From positions 1-45,686 of the forward strand of contig NZ_VWRQ01000035.1 of the NCBI RefSeq assembly GCF_008635795.1: 45,686 nucleotides of DNA, written 5' to 3'. Below are positions 32,821 to 41,145 of this stretch, in pieces. The notes below the pieces were generated by a model, which was not told the DNA's origin, ran no database searches, and worked only from the letters and a program-made list of their open reading frames with translations. Positions within the stretch are counted from its first letter, which is position 1. Every line of letters starts with the position of its first letter. The stretch comes from Paenibacillus tepidiphilus. GTDB lineage: Bacteria > Bacillota > Bacilli > Paenibacillales > Paenibacillaceae. The position numbers were made by a program, and so were the translations under genes.

Positions 32821-32985
32821 TTGGGTGCCAAGAAACGCGGTTTTCCATAAATTTGCGGGAGGACGCTTTTATTTTTTTGGTGGCGGAAGCAACTTTGAAG
32901 TTCCCCGTGTTGACGATGGAAAAAAGGGTTACGATAAACAAAAGCGTCGCCTGAATTTCTGGACTTTATTTAGGAGGGTTTTACA

Positions 32986-34593
32986 GTGACAAAGTATATT
33001 TTTGTAACGGGTGGCGTTGTGTCTTCCCTTGGCAAAGGCATCACCGCCGCTTCGCTGGGCAGATTGCTCAAGAACAGAGGGCTTAAGGTAACGATTCAGA
33101 AATTTGATCCTTACATTAATGTAGACCCTGGAACCATGAGTCCTTATCAGCATGGCGAAGTGTTTGTAACCGACGATGGGGCGGAAACGGATCTGGACCT
33201 GGGCCATTATGAGCGGTTTATTGATATCAACCTGTCCAAGAACAGCAATGTTACAACAGGCAAGATCTATTCCTCCGTTATCAGCAAAGAGCGCCGCGGC
33301 GAATATCTGGGCGGAACGGTACAGGTCATCCCGCATATTACGAATGAAATCAAGGAACGTGTATTCCGTGCAGGCCGCGAGACCGGCTCCGATGTGGTCA
33401 TTACCGAAATCGGGGGAACTGTAGGCGATATCGAGAGCTTGCCATTTATGGAAGCGATTCGTCAGATCAAGAGCGACATCGGCCGTGAGAATGTAATGTA
33501 CATCCACGTTACCCTGATTCCTTACATCAAAGCAGCGGGTGAAGTGAAGACGAAGCCGACGCAGCACAGCGTCAAGGAGCTGCGGAGCATCGGGATTCAG
33601 CCGAATGTGATCGTGTGCCGTACAGAGTATCCTTTAACCGAAGATATGAAGGCCAAGCTTGCATTATTCTGCGACATTGATGCGAATGCAGTGGTTGAAT
33701 GCCGCGACGCTTCCACACTGTACGAGGTTCCGCTCAATCTGCGCGATGAAGGGTTGGACGAGATTGTCGTTAACCATCTCAAGCTGACTACGCCTGCGCC
33801 GGATATGCGTGAGTGGGAGAGCATGCTGGGACGGATCCAGAACCTGGAGAAGACCGTTGAGATTGCGATGGTCGGTAAATATGTGGCCCTGCACGATGCC
33901 TACCTGAGTGTAGTGGAGTCCCTTTCACATGCCGGGTTTGCTGCGGACAGCGAAGTCAAGATCCGTTGGGTGGACGCTGAGCTGGTTACCGACGAGAATG
34001 TGGGCGAATTGCTTGGCGGTGTTGGCGGGATCCTCGTTCCCGGTGGCTTCGGCGACCGTGGTATCGAAGGCAAAATCTCGGCTATCCGCTATGCCCGTGA
34101 ACAGAAGGTGCCATTCTTCGGTATCTGCCTGGGCATGCAGGTATCGGTTATCGAGTACGGCCGTTCCGTACTGGGCCTTACCGGCGCGAACAGCTCGGAG
34201 ATCGATCCGGCTACTCCGCATCCGCTGATCGATCTTCTGCCTGAACAGAAGGATATCGAAGATATGGGAGGCACCATGCGTCTGGGCCTTTATCCGTGCA
34301 AGCTGTTGCCGGACTCGCTGGCCATGTCGTGCTACGACGACGAATTGGTATATGAACGCCACCGTCACCGTTACGAATTTAACAATGCATACCGTGATGA
34401 GATCGAGAAGGCCGGTCTGGTCATCTCCGGAACATCGCCGGACGGTCGTCTGGTGGAAATTGTCGAGCTCCCGGGACATCCTTGGTTCCTGTCGGTACAG
34501 TTCCATCCGGAGTTCACTTCCCGTCCGAACCGTCCGCAGCCGCTCTTCCGTGAATTTGTCAAAGCTTCCCTCAAGCATTCCGAACAGCTGTAA
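32986..34593 (+). CDS. pyrG: CTP synthase
   Basis: Aminates UTP to CTP using glutamine and ATP, the last step of pyrimidine nucleotide synthesis. The 535 residues comprise the N-terminal synthetase domain (FVTGGVVSSLGKGITAASLG with the P-loop, then EIGGTVGDIES) and a class I glutamine amidotransferase domain from about 290, with nucleophile Cys381 (FFGICLGMQ) and the late His-Glu pair (FHPEF). The start is GTG 32986 after TTTAGGAGGG. The promoter and leader predict control by CTP through reiterative transcription. Confidence 0.98.
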   Translation: MTKYIFVTGGVVSSLGKGITAASLGRLLKNRGLKVTIQKFDPYINVDPGTMSPYQHGEVFVTDDGAETDLDLGHYERFIDINLSKNSNVTTGKIYSSVISKERRGEYLGGTVQVIPHITNEIKERVFRAGRETGSDVVITEIGGTVGDIESLPFMEAIRQIKSDIGRENVMYIHVTLIPYIKAAGEVKTKPTQHSVKELRSIGIQPNVIVCRTEYPLTEDMKAKLALFCDIDANAVVECRDASTLYEVPLNLRDEGLDEIVVNHLKLTTPAPDMREWESMLGRIQNLEKTVEIAMVGKYVALHDAYLSVVESLSHAGFAADSEVKIRWVDAELVTDENVGELLGGVGGILVPGGFGDRGIEGKISAIRYAREQKVPFFGICLGMQVSVIEYGRSVLGLTGANSSEIDPATPHPLIDLLPEQKDIEDMGGTMRLGLYPCKLLPDSLAMSCYDDELVYERHRHRYEFNNAYRDEIEKAGLVISGTSPDGRLVEIVELPGHPWFLSVQFHPEFTSRPNRPQPLFREFVKASLKHSEQL

Positions 34594-34629
34594 ACATCTG
34601 ATCATCGCTGCCACAGCATGTGGACTAAA

Positions 34630-34652
34630 GGAGCCCCGGACGGGGCTCTTTT
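34630..34652 (+). terminator. Terminator of pyrG
   Basis: GAGCCCC (34631-34637) and GGGGCTC (34642-34648) around GGAC, followed by TTTT. Confidence 0.9.
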
Positions 34653-34768
34653 AGAAAGGCGATCCTCTCCGACCTTCCTGTCGACGGCAAATCCTTTCTT
34701 TTTTTTCATAGAATATCTGGGAAAACTCATACATTAACTGGAATTGATGTACGCATTTTAACCAATTA

Positions 34769-34795
34769 GCAGGAATTTGACTGGAAAGCACGAAT
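34769..34795 (+). promoter_or_regulatory. Candidate sigma-H promoter of spo0F
   Basis: GCAGGAATT (34769-34777) matches the sigma-H -35 RNAGGAWWW. Eleven bases later CACGAAT (34789-34795) matches RNNGAAT except at the first base. The predicted start is about 85 bases before spo0F. A near Spo0A box, TGTCGAC (34679-34685), lies upstream but differs at one base. Confidence 0.6.
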
Positions 34796-34886
34796 AATAG
34801 GTTTCGTGTAGATATTTTGGTTGGGGGCCGTTAGCTGTGCAAGGACGCGGTAAAGACAATCTGCCTTATATCTGGGAGGGTATGAT

Positions 34887-35273
34887 ATGGAAAAAAAGAA
34901 AGTGTTAATTGTCGACGATCAGAACGGGATCCGAATTCTTCTCATGGAAGTCTTTAACAGCGAAGGGTACGCCACATATCAGGCGGCTAACGGAAAAACG
35001 GCACTGGATATCGTCCGCAGTGAATCCCCAGATTTGGTTCTGCTCGATATGAAAATTCCGGGAATGGACGGGCTGGAGATTCTGAAGCATTTGAAAGAGA
35101 TTAACCCGGCGATCAAAGTCATTATGATGACGGCTTACGGCGAGCTTGATATGATCAAGGAAGCGACCAAGCTGGGCGCGCTTATGCATTTTACCAAGCC
35201 GTTTGATATCGATGAAATGCGGGTGGCCGTAAATATGCACTTGCATAACAATTCTGTGGACCAATGCAGCTAG
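34887..35273 (+). CDS. spo0F: Sporulation phosphorelay response regulator Spo0F
   Basis: A single-domain receiver that takes phosphate from sporulation kinases and passes it to Spo0B and then Spo0A. The 128 residues keep the full receiver set: Asp10/Asp11, phospho-acceptor Asp54 (LVLLDMKIPG), Thr82 (MMTAY) and Lys104 (FTKPFD), numbered as in B. subtilis Spo0F. No output domain is present. The ATG at 34887 has GGGAGGG upstream. It lies between pyrG and the class II aldolase gene as in B. subtilis. A probable partner kinase is encoded at 8773-11058. Confidence 0.95.
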   Translation: MEKKKVLIVDDQNGIRILLMEVFNSEGYATYQAANGKTALDIVRSESPDLVLLDMKIPGMDGLEILKHLKEINPAIKVIMMTAYGELDMIKEATKLGALMHFTKPFDIDEMRVAVNMHLHNNSVDQCS

Positions 35274-35387
35274 CGTTTTAATCCTGCAGGAATGAAGCCA
35301 GGCGCCCCAGCTTCCATTGTTTGGATGGCGGTGCTTATGGACAAAATAATAGGGACCGGTGTGCCTCTAAGCGGGCTGGATGGATAT

Positions 35388-35409
35388 CGTCCCACCGGGA
35401 CGTTTTTTT
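35388..35409 (+). terminator. Terminator of spo0F
   Basis: CGTCCC (35388-35393) and GGGACG (35397-35402) around a 3-nt loop, followed by seven Ts. Confidence 0.9.
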
Positions 35410-35420
35410 GCGTGTCCTAT

Positions 35421-35449
35421 TTAGTATTTAACACAGGATGTGCTATAAT
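35421..35449 (+). promoter_or_regulatory. Promoter of the fructose-bisphosphate aldolase gene
   Basis: A perfect -10 TATAAT (35444-35449) preceded by TGC, forming an extended -10 element. The -35 is weak (TTAGTA, 35421-35426, 17-nt spacing). Confidence 0.7.
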
Positions 35450-35508
35450 AGGCCTGTATGCGATGTCGGCTTCATAAAAGCAACCTAAAATTTAGGAGGA
35501 TTGAAACC

Positions 35509-36363
35509 ATGCCATTAGTATCTATGACTGACATGTTAAACAAAGCCCTTGAAGGAAAATATGCCGTAGGGCAGTTCAACATCAACAACCTCGAGTGGAC
35601 ACAAGCGATTCTCGGTGCAGCAGAAGAAGAGAAATCCCCGGTTATCCTGGGTGTATCCGAAGGCGCAGCTCGTCACATGGGCGGATTCTACACTGTTGTG
35701 AAGATGGTTGAAGGCCTTATCCATGACATGAAGATTACTGTTCCTGTTGCCATTCACCTGGACCATGGCTCCAGCTTTGACAAATGTAAAGAAGCCATCG
35801 ACGCCGGATTTACTTCCGTTATGATCGACGGTTCCCACCATCCAATCGACGAGAACATTGAAATGACCAAGAAAGTTGTCGATTATGCACATGCCAAAGG
35901 CGTTTCCGTTGAAGCTGAAGTAGGTACTGTAGGCGGACAGGAAGATGACGTTATCGGCGGCATCCAATACGCTAACCTTGACGAATGCGTACGCATCGTG
36001 AAGGAAACCGGTATTGACACTCTGGCTCCTGCTCTGGGTTCCGTACATGGACCATACCTCGGTGAACCAAACCTTGGATTCAAGGAAATGGAAGAGATCC
36101 GCGATGCAGTTAATCTGCCGCTCGTGCTTCATGGTGGTACAGGCATTCCATTGCATGACATCCAGAAGTCGATTTCCCTGGGTACTTCCAAGATCAACGT
36201 GAACACCGAGAACCAAATCGCATTTGCGAAGGTTGTTCGTGAAGTTCTGGCCGCCAAGCCGGATGCTTACGATCCACGTACCTTCATCCAACCAGGACGC
36301 GCAGCGATCAAAGAAACAGTTATCGGCAAAATCCGCGAATTCGGCTCCAACAACAAGGCGTAA
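35509..36363 (+). CDS. fbaA: Class II fructose-1,6-bisphosphate aldolase
   Basis: Zinc-dependent cleavage of fructose 1,6-bisphosphate in glycolysis and its reverse in gluconeogenesis. The 284 residues form one barrel. Visible signatures are VAIHLDHGSSFDKCKEAID with metal/catalytic residues, the loop VEAEVGTVGGQEDD, ALGSVHGPY and LVLHGGTGIP with the later zinc ligands. I place the start at ATG 35509 (MPLVSMTDML), behind TAGGAGGA. A reading from 35458 would begin at the promoter. Codon use is clean and biased, as expected of a highly expressed gene. The neighbours spo0F and murA match B. subtilis, but tal and glpX are absent. Confidence 0.97.
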   Translation: MPLVSMTDMLNKALEGKYAVGQFNINNLEWTQAILGAAEEEKSPVILGVSEGAARHMGGFYTVVKMVEGLIHDMKITVPVAIHLDHGSSFDKCKEAIDAGFTSVMIDGSHHPIDENIEMTKKVVDYAHAKGVSVEAEVGTVGGQEDDVIGGIQYANLDECVRIVKETGIDTLAPALGSVHGPYLGEPNLGFKEMEEIRDAVNLPLVLHGGTGIPLHDIQKSISLGTSKINVNTENQIAFAKVVREVLAAKPDAYDPRTFIQPGRAAIKETVIGKIREFGSNNKA

Positions 36364-36394
36364 GCTGTTTGTAGTCTGTTTTCTGTTTTTAGAT

Positions 36395-36412
36395 AAGCCA
36401 AATTTGGCTTTT
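36395..36412 (+). terminator. Possible terminator just after fbaA
   Basis: AAGCCAAATTTGGCTT is a perfect inverted repeat followed by TT. It is weak because the loop is minimal and the T run short. The stronger hairpin at 36470 is the likelier end. Confidence 0.4.
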
Positions 36413-36469
36413 GAAGCATCAGAGGATAAGGACAGGTTATTTCAGGCTGTCCACCCGAATATTCTGATA

Positions 36470-36507
36470 TGGAAAGCACACCGCTTAGCCGGTGTCTTTC
36501 CATTTTA
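36470..36507 (+). terminator. Terminator of fbaA
   Basis: TGGAAAGCACACCG pairs with CGGTGTCTTTCCA (one bulged C) around a 6-nt loop, followed by TTTT. Confidence 0.85.
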
Positions 36508-36577
36508 TTCACCAAATTAGCCACAGCAAGTATTGCCAGGGTAAGCGCAATACACGTAGGGGGAAACAGATAAATCT

Positions 36578-37831
36578 ATGGAAAAATTAATGATTGGCGG
36601 CGGACGTCCGCTTGAGGGCGTTGTAACGATCAGCGGTGCCAAGAATAGCGCGATCGCGCTTATTCCTGCGGCGATTTTGGCCGAATCGGAAGTTGTTCTG
36701 GATAATTTGCCGTCCCTTAGCGATGTAGCTGTTTACGCCGGAATTCTGGAAGAGCTTGGCGCAACTGTCTCCTGGTCAGGCAGCCAGATGAGAATCAATC
36801 CCTCCCGTATTGTCTCCATTCCTATGCCGAATGGACCCGTCAAGAAACTGCGGGCCTCTTACTATATGATGGGAGCGCTTTTAGGACGGTTTAAAGAAGC
36901 GACCATTGGCTTGCCGGGCGGCTGCAATTTTGAGCCGCGTCCGATCGACCAGCATATCAAAGGTTTTGAGGCGCTGGGTGCAACAGTAACGAATGATCAT
37001 GGATCTATCCATCTCTATGCAAAGGAACTGCGCGGCGCCAAGATTTATTTGGATGTAGCCAGCGTAGGAGCCACAATTAACATCATGCTGGCGGCTTCAC
37101 GGGCCAAAGGCTCTACCATTATCGAAAATGCGGCCAAAGAGCCTGAGATTATAGATGTAGCTACCTTACTAAACTCGATGGGCGCCGTAATTAAGGGTGC
37201 CGGAACTGAAACCATCCGGATCGAGGGTGTCAGCGAAATGCACGGCTGCCGGCATTCCATTATTCCCGACCGGATTCAAGCTGGAACATACATGATCGCC
37301 GCAGCGGCTACGCGCGGCAATGTGCTTATAGATAACGTAATACCGAAGCATCTGGAGGCAGTAACGGCCAAGCTGCTGGAAATGGGTGTGGAGATCAAGG
37401 AATTGGACGAAAGCATCCGTGTCATCGGCAGGTCTAGATATGACCATGTTGATGTTAAGGCGCTTGTCTATCCAGGATTCGCCACTGATCTGCAGTCACC
37501 GATGACGAGCATGCTGACGCAGGCTGAGGGTGTCAGTGTGTTGACCGACTCCGTCTACAGCAACCGTTTTAAGCATGTGCCTGAGCTTGTGCGCATGGGA
37601 GCGAAGATTCGGGTGGAAGGCCGGTCAGCGATTATTGAAGGCAGCAAATTGAATGCAGCCAAGGTTAAGGCTGCCGATCTGCGTGCCGGTGCGGCTTTGG
37701 TTATTGCCGGCCTCACCGTGGAGGACGGGATTACCGAAGTCACCGGAGTTGAATTTATCGACCGCGGCTATGACAACCTGGTAGGTAATCTGCGTCAAAT
37801 GGGGGCTGAGGTCTGGCGCGAGAATGAATAG
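36578..37831 (+). CDS. murA: UDP-N-acetylglucosamine 1-carboxyvinyltransferase
   Basis: Transfers enolpyruvate from PEP to UDP-GlcNAc, the first committed step of peptidoglycan precursor synthesis. The 417 residues keep the EPSP-synthase-like double fold, the N-terminal SGAKNSAIALIPAA with the conserved Lys, and the active-site Cys116 in LPGGCNFEPRP, which is the fosfomycin target. By position between fbaA and rho it corresponds to the B. subtilis second copy (murAB/murZ). The other copy is not in this window. The ATG at 36578 is preceded by GGGGGAAAC. Confidence 0.96.
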   Translation: MEKLMIGGGRPLEGVVTISGAKNSAIALIPAAILAESEVVLDNLPSLSDVAVYAGILEELGATVSWSGSQMRINPSRIVSIPMPNGPVKKLRASYYMMGALLGRFKEATIGLPGGCNFEPRPIDQHIKGFEALGATVTNDHGSIHLYAKELRGAKIYLDVASVGATINIMLAASRAKGSTIIENAAKEPEIIDVATLLNSMGAVIKGAGTETIRIEGVSEMHGCRHSIIPDRIQAGTYMIAAAATRGNVLIDNVIPKHLEAVTAKLLEMGVEIKELDESIRVIGRSRYDHVDVKALVYPGFATDLQSPMTSMLTQAEGVSVLTDSVYSNRFKHVPELVRMGAKIRVEGRSAIIEGSKLNAAKVKAADLRAGAALVIAGLTVEDGITEVTGVEFIDRGYDNLVGNLRQMGAEVWRENE

Positions 37832-37852
37832 GATCGGGTGAATTCCACAGGC

Positions 37853-37915
37853 GGAAGGAGATTTATGTTCTTGATTACTGCATATCTCCTTCCAAATTGG
37901 GTAATCCTATCCTAA
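37853..37915 (+). CDS. Candidate short upstream ORF in the rho leader, inside a hairpin
   Basis: GGAAGGAGAT (37853-37862) is a strong Shine-Dalgarno placed correctly before ATG 37865, which opens a 16-residue frame (MFLITAYLLPNWVILS) ending at TAA 37913-37915. The same GGAAGGAGAT pairs perfectly over ten bases with ATCTCCTTCC (37884-37893), inside the frame, so the hairpin would hide its own ribosome binding site. It sits between murA and rho, 48 bases before the rho start. There is no T run after the hairpin. The peptide could be a leader or simply chance. The hairpin itself is plain in the sequence. Confidence 0.45.
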   Translation, partial: GRRFMFLITAYLLPNWVILS

Positions 37916-37962
37916 TGAGCATTTACTAGACTTATATATAAAATTGAATAGGTGGTTATTAC

Positions 37963-39321
37963 ATGGATCTTCAAATTTCCGATCTGGAAGAAATGAAGCT
38001 GACCGACTTGTATAAGCTGGCCAAGAAATACCAGATTCCCTACTACGGTCAACTTAAGAAGCGGGAGCTGATCTTCGCGATCCTGCGGGCGCAGGCAGAG
38101 CAGAGCGGCCTCATGTTTATGGAAGGTGTACTGGAAATTCTGCCTGAGGGCTATGGATTCCTGAGACCGATCAACTACTTGCCGAGTCCGGAAGATATAT
38201 ATATTTCAGCATCGCAAATCCGCAAGTTTGATCTTCGAAGCGGTGACCTGGTATCCGGAAAATGTCGTACACCCAAAGAGAACGAACGTTACTTCGGACT
38301 GCTGCAAGTCAATGCCGTCAATGGCGAGAATCCGGCCAGTGCAGCCGAGCGCTTGCATTTCCCGGCACTGACACCTCTTTATCCGCAAGATAAGCTGCAG
38401 CTTGAAACATCCCCTACTCATCTGTCTACCCGTATCATGGATTTGCTTGCTCCTGTAGGTTTGGGGCAGCGCGGCTTGATTGTAGCACCTCCCAAAGCAG
38501 GGAAAACGCTCCTCCTGAAAGAAATCGCCAACAGTATTTCCGCCAACAATCCCGAGATCGAACTGTTCGTATTGCTGATTGATGAACGTCCGGAGGAAGT
38601 AACCGATATGCAGCGTTCCGTAAAGGGCGAGGTGGTCGCTTCTACCTTTGATGAGCTTCCGGAGAATCATATCAAGGTAGCCGAGCTTGTTTTGCAGCGC
38701 GCTCTCCGTTTGGTTGAACATAAGAAGGACGTAGTCATTCTGCTGGACAGCATCACCCGTCTTGCGCGGGCCTATAACCTTGTCGTTCCGCCTTCTGGCC
38801 GGACACTCAGTGGCGGTATTGATCCGGCGGCGTTCCATCGGCCAAAGCGCTTCTTCGGCTCTGCGCGTAATGTGGAGGAAGGCGGCAGCCTGACGATCCT
38901 GGCGACGGCGCTGATTGATACGGGTTCACGTATGGATGACATTATTTATGAAGAATTTAAAGGCACAGGCAATATGGAGCTGCATCTGGACCGCAAGCTG
39001 GCTGAGCGCCGTATTTTCCCGGCTATCGACATCCGCCGTTCCGGCACACGCCGCGAAGAGGTGCTGTTAACCAAAGAAGAGCTCGATACCATCTGGGCAA
39101 TCCGCAAGAATATGAACGAATCCTATGATTTCGTAGAAGGCTTCCTCAAAAAGCTGCGCGACAGCAAGACCAACGCCGAATTCCTGGCTTCCTTCGATGT
39201 GGCCGGAGGCAGAGAGAACGCCTCGGCAAGCGGCACCGCGAGCAGTGGCGGAACTTCGAACAGCGGAGCAGGCGCGCGCCGAACAACGCGCCCTAAGACA
39301 CCGACAGTACCTACAACCTGA
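37963..39321 (+). CDS. rho: Transcription termination factor Rho
   Basis: A hexameric RNA-dependent ATPase that ends transcription. The 452 residues comprise an N-terminal Rho-N helical domain (about 1-45), the RNA-binding cold-shock-like domain (GVLEILPEGYGFLRP), and the RecA-type motor with Walker A PPKAGKTLL and Walker B VVILLDSITRLARAY. The last ~40 residues are a low-complexity Gly/Ser/Ala then Arg/Thr/Pro tail, longer than in B. subtilis Rho. The ATG at 37963 has AGGTGG upstream. No terminator separates it from the radical SAM gene, so they are probably one transcript. Confidence 0.97.
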   Translation: MDLQISDLEEMKLTDLYKLAKKYQIPYYGQLKKRELIFAILRAQAEQSGLMFMEGVLEILPEGYGFLRPINYLPSPEDIYISASQIRKFDLRSGDLVSGKCRTPKENERYFGLLQVNAVNGENPASAAERLHFPALTPLYPQDKLQLETSPTHLSTRIMDLLAPVGLGQRGLIVAPPKAGKTLLLKEIANSISANNPEIELFVLLIDERPEEVTDMQRSVKGEVVASTFDELPENHIKVAELVLQRALRLVEHKKDVVILLDSITRLARAYNLVVPPSGRTLSGGIDPAAFHRPKRFFGSARNVEEGGSLTILATALIDTGSRMDDIIYEEFKGTGNMELHLDRKLAERRIFPAIDIRRSGTRREEVLLTKEELDTIWAIRKNMNESYDFVEGFLKKLRDSKTNAEFLASFDVAGGRENASASGTASSGGTSNSGAGARRTTRPKTPTVPTT

Positions 39322-39345
39322 GAAACCTAACAAGAGGAGATAGAC

Positions 39346-40626
39346 ATGTATTTGGTATATGCCGACGGGCAAGGAAACGTATATGATCATCCTGAGCTGT
39401 ACGGGCTAGCCCGCAGCGGGGATATGATCGTGGAGATACTGGAGGAAGAGCTGATTCCGCTGCCGGAAGGAGCAACCCTGGTCGGACTGCCGAACACGCT
39501 GGCCGTAGGCATGAATCCCGCAACCGGCGAGATGCTGCCGTTGCCGGAAGGCTCGCAGGCTGTAGGCGCGCTGCTGCCGCAGGGCTTCACCCGGCTCTGT
39601 CTACCCGGTTATGTCAAGACAGACAAGTCGTATAAGCTTCCGCTCTTTGGCTATTCAGCTGTGGTTTGGAAGGATGGGAAATTCTATGTAGCTGCCGATC
39701 CAACCGATGACCCCGAGCAGTGGAATCCGCTCCATTGCGACCGGGAAGATGTGAAAGCGGCAGTGGGCAAATATACGGACAAATTTCCGGAGAACCGTCT
39801 CTACAGTCATTTGTCCAACTGTGCGCTCGGTTATGAATGCCTGACCTCGTCCAATACCTTCCTTAACCGCTGGGAAGGCGCGGTTCCGGTCTCGTATTCC
39901 TGCAATGCCGGGTGCTTCGGCTGTATTTCCGAGCAGCCGGATGACAGCGGCTTTGTCTCACCGCAGACCCGGATGAACTTCCGTCCGACCGTAAGCGAGA
40001 TCTCCCAAGTGATGCTGGAGCATTTGAAGACACCACAGTCAATCATCAGTTTCGGGCAAGGCTGTGAAGGTGAGCCTTCTACACAAGCCAAGCTGATCAT
40101 TGAAGCCATTCGTGAAGTGCGCTCCATCACGGATATGGGCTATATTAACATCAATACCAATGCCGGACTGAGCGATCATATCCGGGGCATTGTGGATGCT
40201 GGCCTCGATTTGATGCGTGTCAGTACAATCAGCGCGCTGGACGGTCACTACAATGCATATTACAAGCCACGCGGCTACACTTTAGCCAATGTGGAGAAAT
40301 CCTTGAAATATGCCGCATCCCAAGGGGTGTATACTTCCATTAACTACTTGATCTTCCCCGGCGTAACCGACCGTGAGGAAGAGATTGAAGCGATGGTGGA
40401 ATTTGTCCGGCGCTCTGACCTGAAGCTTATTCAGATGCGTAATCTGAATATTGACCCGGAGAGCTACCTGGAGCTTATTCCACCAGCTCAAGGGGAAATC
40501 CTTGGCATGAAGACGATGCTTGAGATCTTCCGCTCGGAGCTGCCGGATGTGGTGATTGGGTCCTACACCCACGTTCCGCCTCCAGGTCAAGCCCGTCCCA
40601 AACAGCGGCCGGTACAGCAGCCCTGA
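39346..40626 (+). CDS. Radical SAM protein of unknown function
   Basis: A 426-residue protein with the CX3CX2C iron-sulfur motif at Cys186, Cys190 and Cys193 (CNAGCFGC). It therefore should cleave S-adenosylmethionine to make a 5'-deoxyadenosyl radical. An N-terminal domain of about 180 residues precedes the radical SAM barrel, with a repeated pattern LPEGATLVGLP and LPEGSQAVGALLP. SFGQGCEGEP fits the SAM-binding region. The substrate is unknown. It starts 24 bases after rho, behind AAGAGGAGA, and precedes rpmE. B. subtilis has no gene at this spot. Confidence 0.88.
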   Translation: MYLVYADGQGNVYDHPELYGLARSGDMIVEILEEELIPLPEGATLVGLPNTLAVGMNPATGEMLPLPEGSQAVGALLPQGFTRLCLPGYVKTDKSYKLPLFGYSAVVWKDGKFYVAADPTDDPEQWNPLHCDREDVKAAVGKYTDKFPENRLYSHLSNCALGYECLTSSNTFLNRWEGAVPVSYSCNAGCFGCISEQPDDSGFVSPQTRMNFRPTVSEISQVMLEHLKTPQSIISFGQGCEGEPSTQAKLIIEAIREVRSITDMGYININTNAGLSDHIRGIVDAGLDLMRVSTISALDGHYNAYYKPRGYTLANVEKSLKYAASQGVYTSINYLIFPGVTDREEEIEAMVEFVRRSDLKLIQMRNLNIDPESYLELIPPAQGEILGMKTMLEIFRSELPDVVIGSYTHVPPPGQARPKQRPVQQP

Positions 40627-40645
40627 AATCTGAAATGCAAATATC

Positions 40646-40674
40646 TTGCAGAGTGTTTTCATTCGTGCTAAGAT
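40646..40674 (+). promoter_or_regulatory. Promoter of rpmE
   Basis: TTGCAG (40646-40651), a 17-nt spacer and TAAGAT (40669-40674), 63 bases before the rpmE start. Confidence 0.75.
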
Positions 40675-40737
40675 AACTATTGTGCGTTTTAATAACTCTG
40701 AGTCCGCATGAGGCTTAGGGCATGAGAGGTGAATATA

Positions 40738-40935
40738 ATGCAAGAAGCTATTCAACCAAAGTATCATATTGGCAAAGTGACCTGCGCATGCGGCAATACG
40801 TTCGAATCCGGTTCTGTTAAGCAAGAACTGCGCGTCGAAATTTGCTCCAACTGCCATCCGTTCTTCACAGGCAAGCAGAAATTTGTGGATGCCGGCGGTC
40901 GCGTTGATAAATTCAAGAAGAAATACGGTATCTAA
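40738..40935 (+). CDS. rpmE: 50S ribosomal protein L31 (zinc-binding form)
   Basis: A ribosomal large-subunit protein of 66 residues. The cysteines Cys16, Cys18, Cys36 and Cys39 (TCACGNTF and CSNCHPF) mark the zinc-containing type, replaced by a zinc-free paralogue when zinc is scarce in Bacillus. The start is ATG 40738, seven bases after GAGAGGTG. The in-frame GTG at 40729 is less likely. It has its own promoter and terminator. The order rho ... rpmE matches B. subtilis. Confidence 0.97.
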   Translation: MQEAIQPKYHIGKVTCACGNTFESGSVKQELRVEICSNCHPFFTGKQKFVDAGGRVDKFKKKYGI

Positions 40936-40969
40936 TCATACAGCCCTCCATGGGCTTAAAGATTGGACT

Positions 40970-41001
40970 AACCCCCGGCCCTCGCAGCCGGGGGTTTCTT
41001 T
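40970..41001 (+). terminator. Terminator of rpmE
   Basis: AACCCCCGGC pairs perfectly with GCCGGGGGTT and is followed by TCTTTT. Confidence 0.9.
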
Positions 41002-41112
41002 TGCTTCCTTGTTTGGTGGGAAATATGTTAATTTTTATAAAGTGGACTCTACAAAACCGCTATACACCGGGTTTCTTCAATAACTAGACAGTGCTACGCC
41101 AATGGGTGCGGG

Positions 41113-41141
41113 TTGCTTTTTGCTGTAGCTTGGGCTATACT
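41113..41141 (+). promoter_or_regulatory. Promoter of the SRP RNA
   Basis: TTGCTT (41113-41118), a 17-nt spacer and TATACT (41136-41141), placing the start at about 41148, the first base of the RNA helix. Confidence 0.8.
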
Positions 41142-41145
41142 TAAC

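Noticed and set aside
34679..34685. Spo0A box upstream of spo0F
   Set aside because: TGTCGAC differs from TGTCGAA at one base, overlaps no other copy and lies about 85 bases before the -35, so it is too weak to call.
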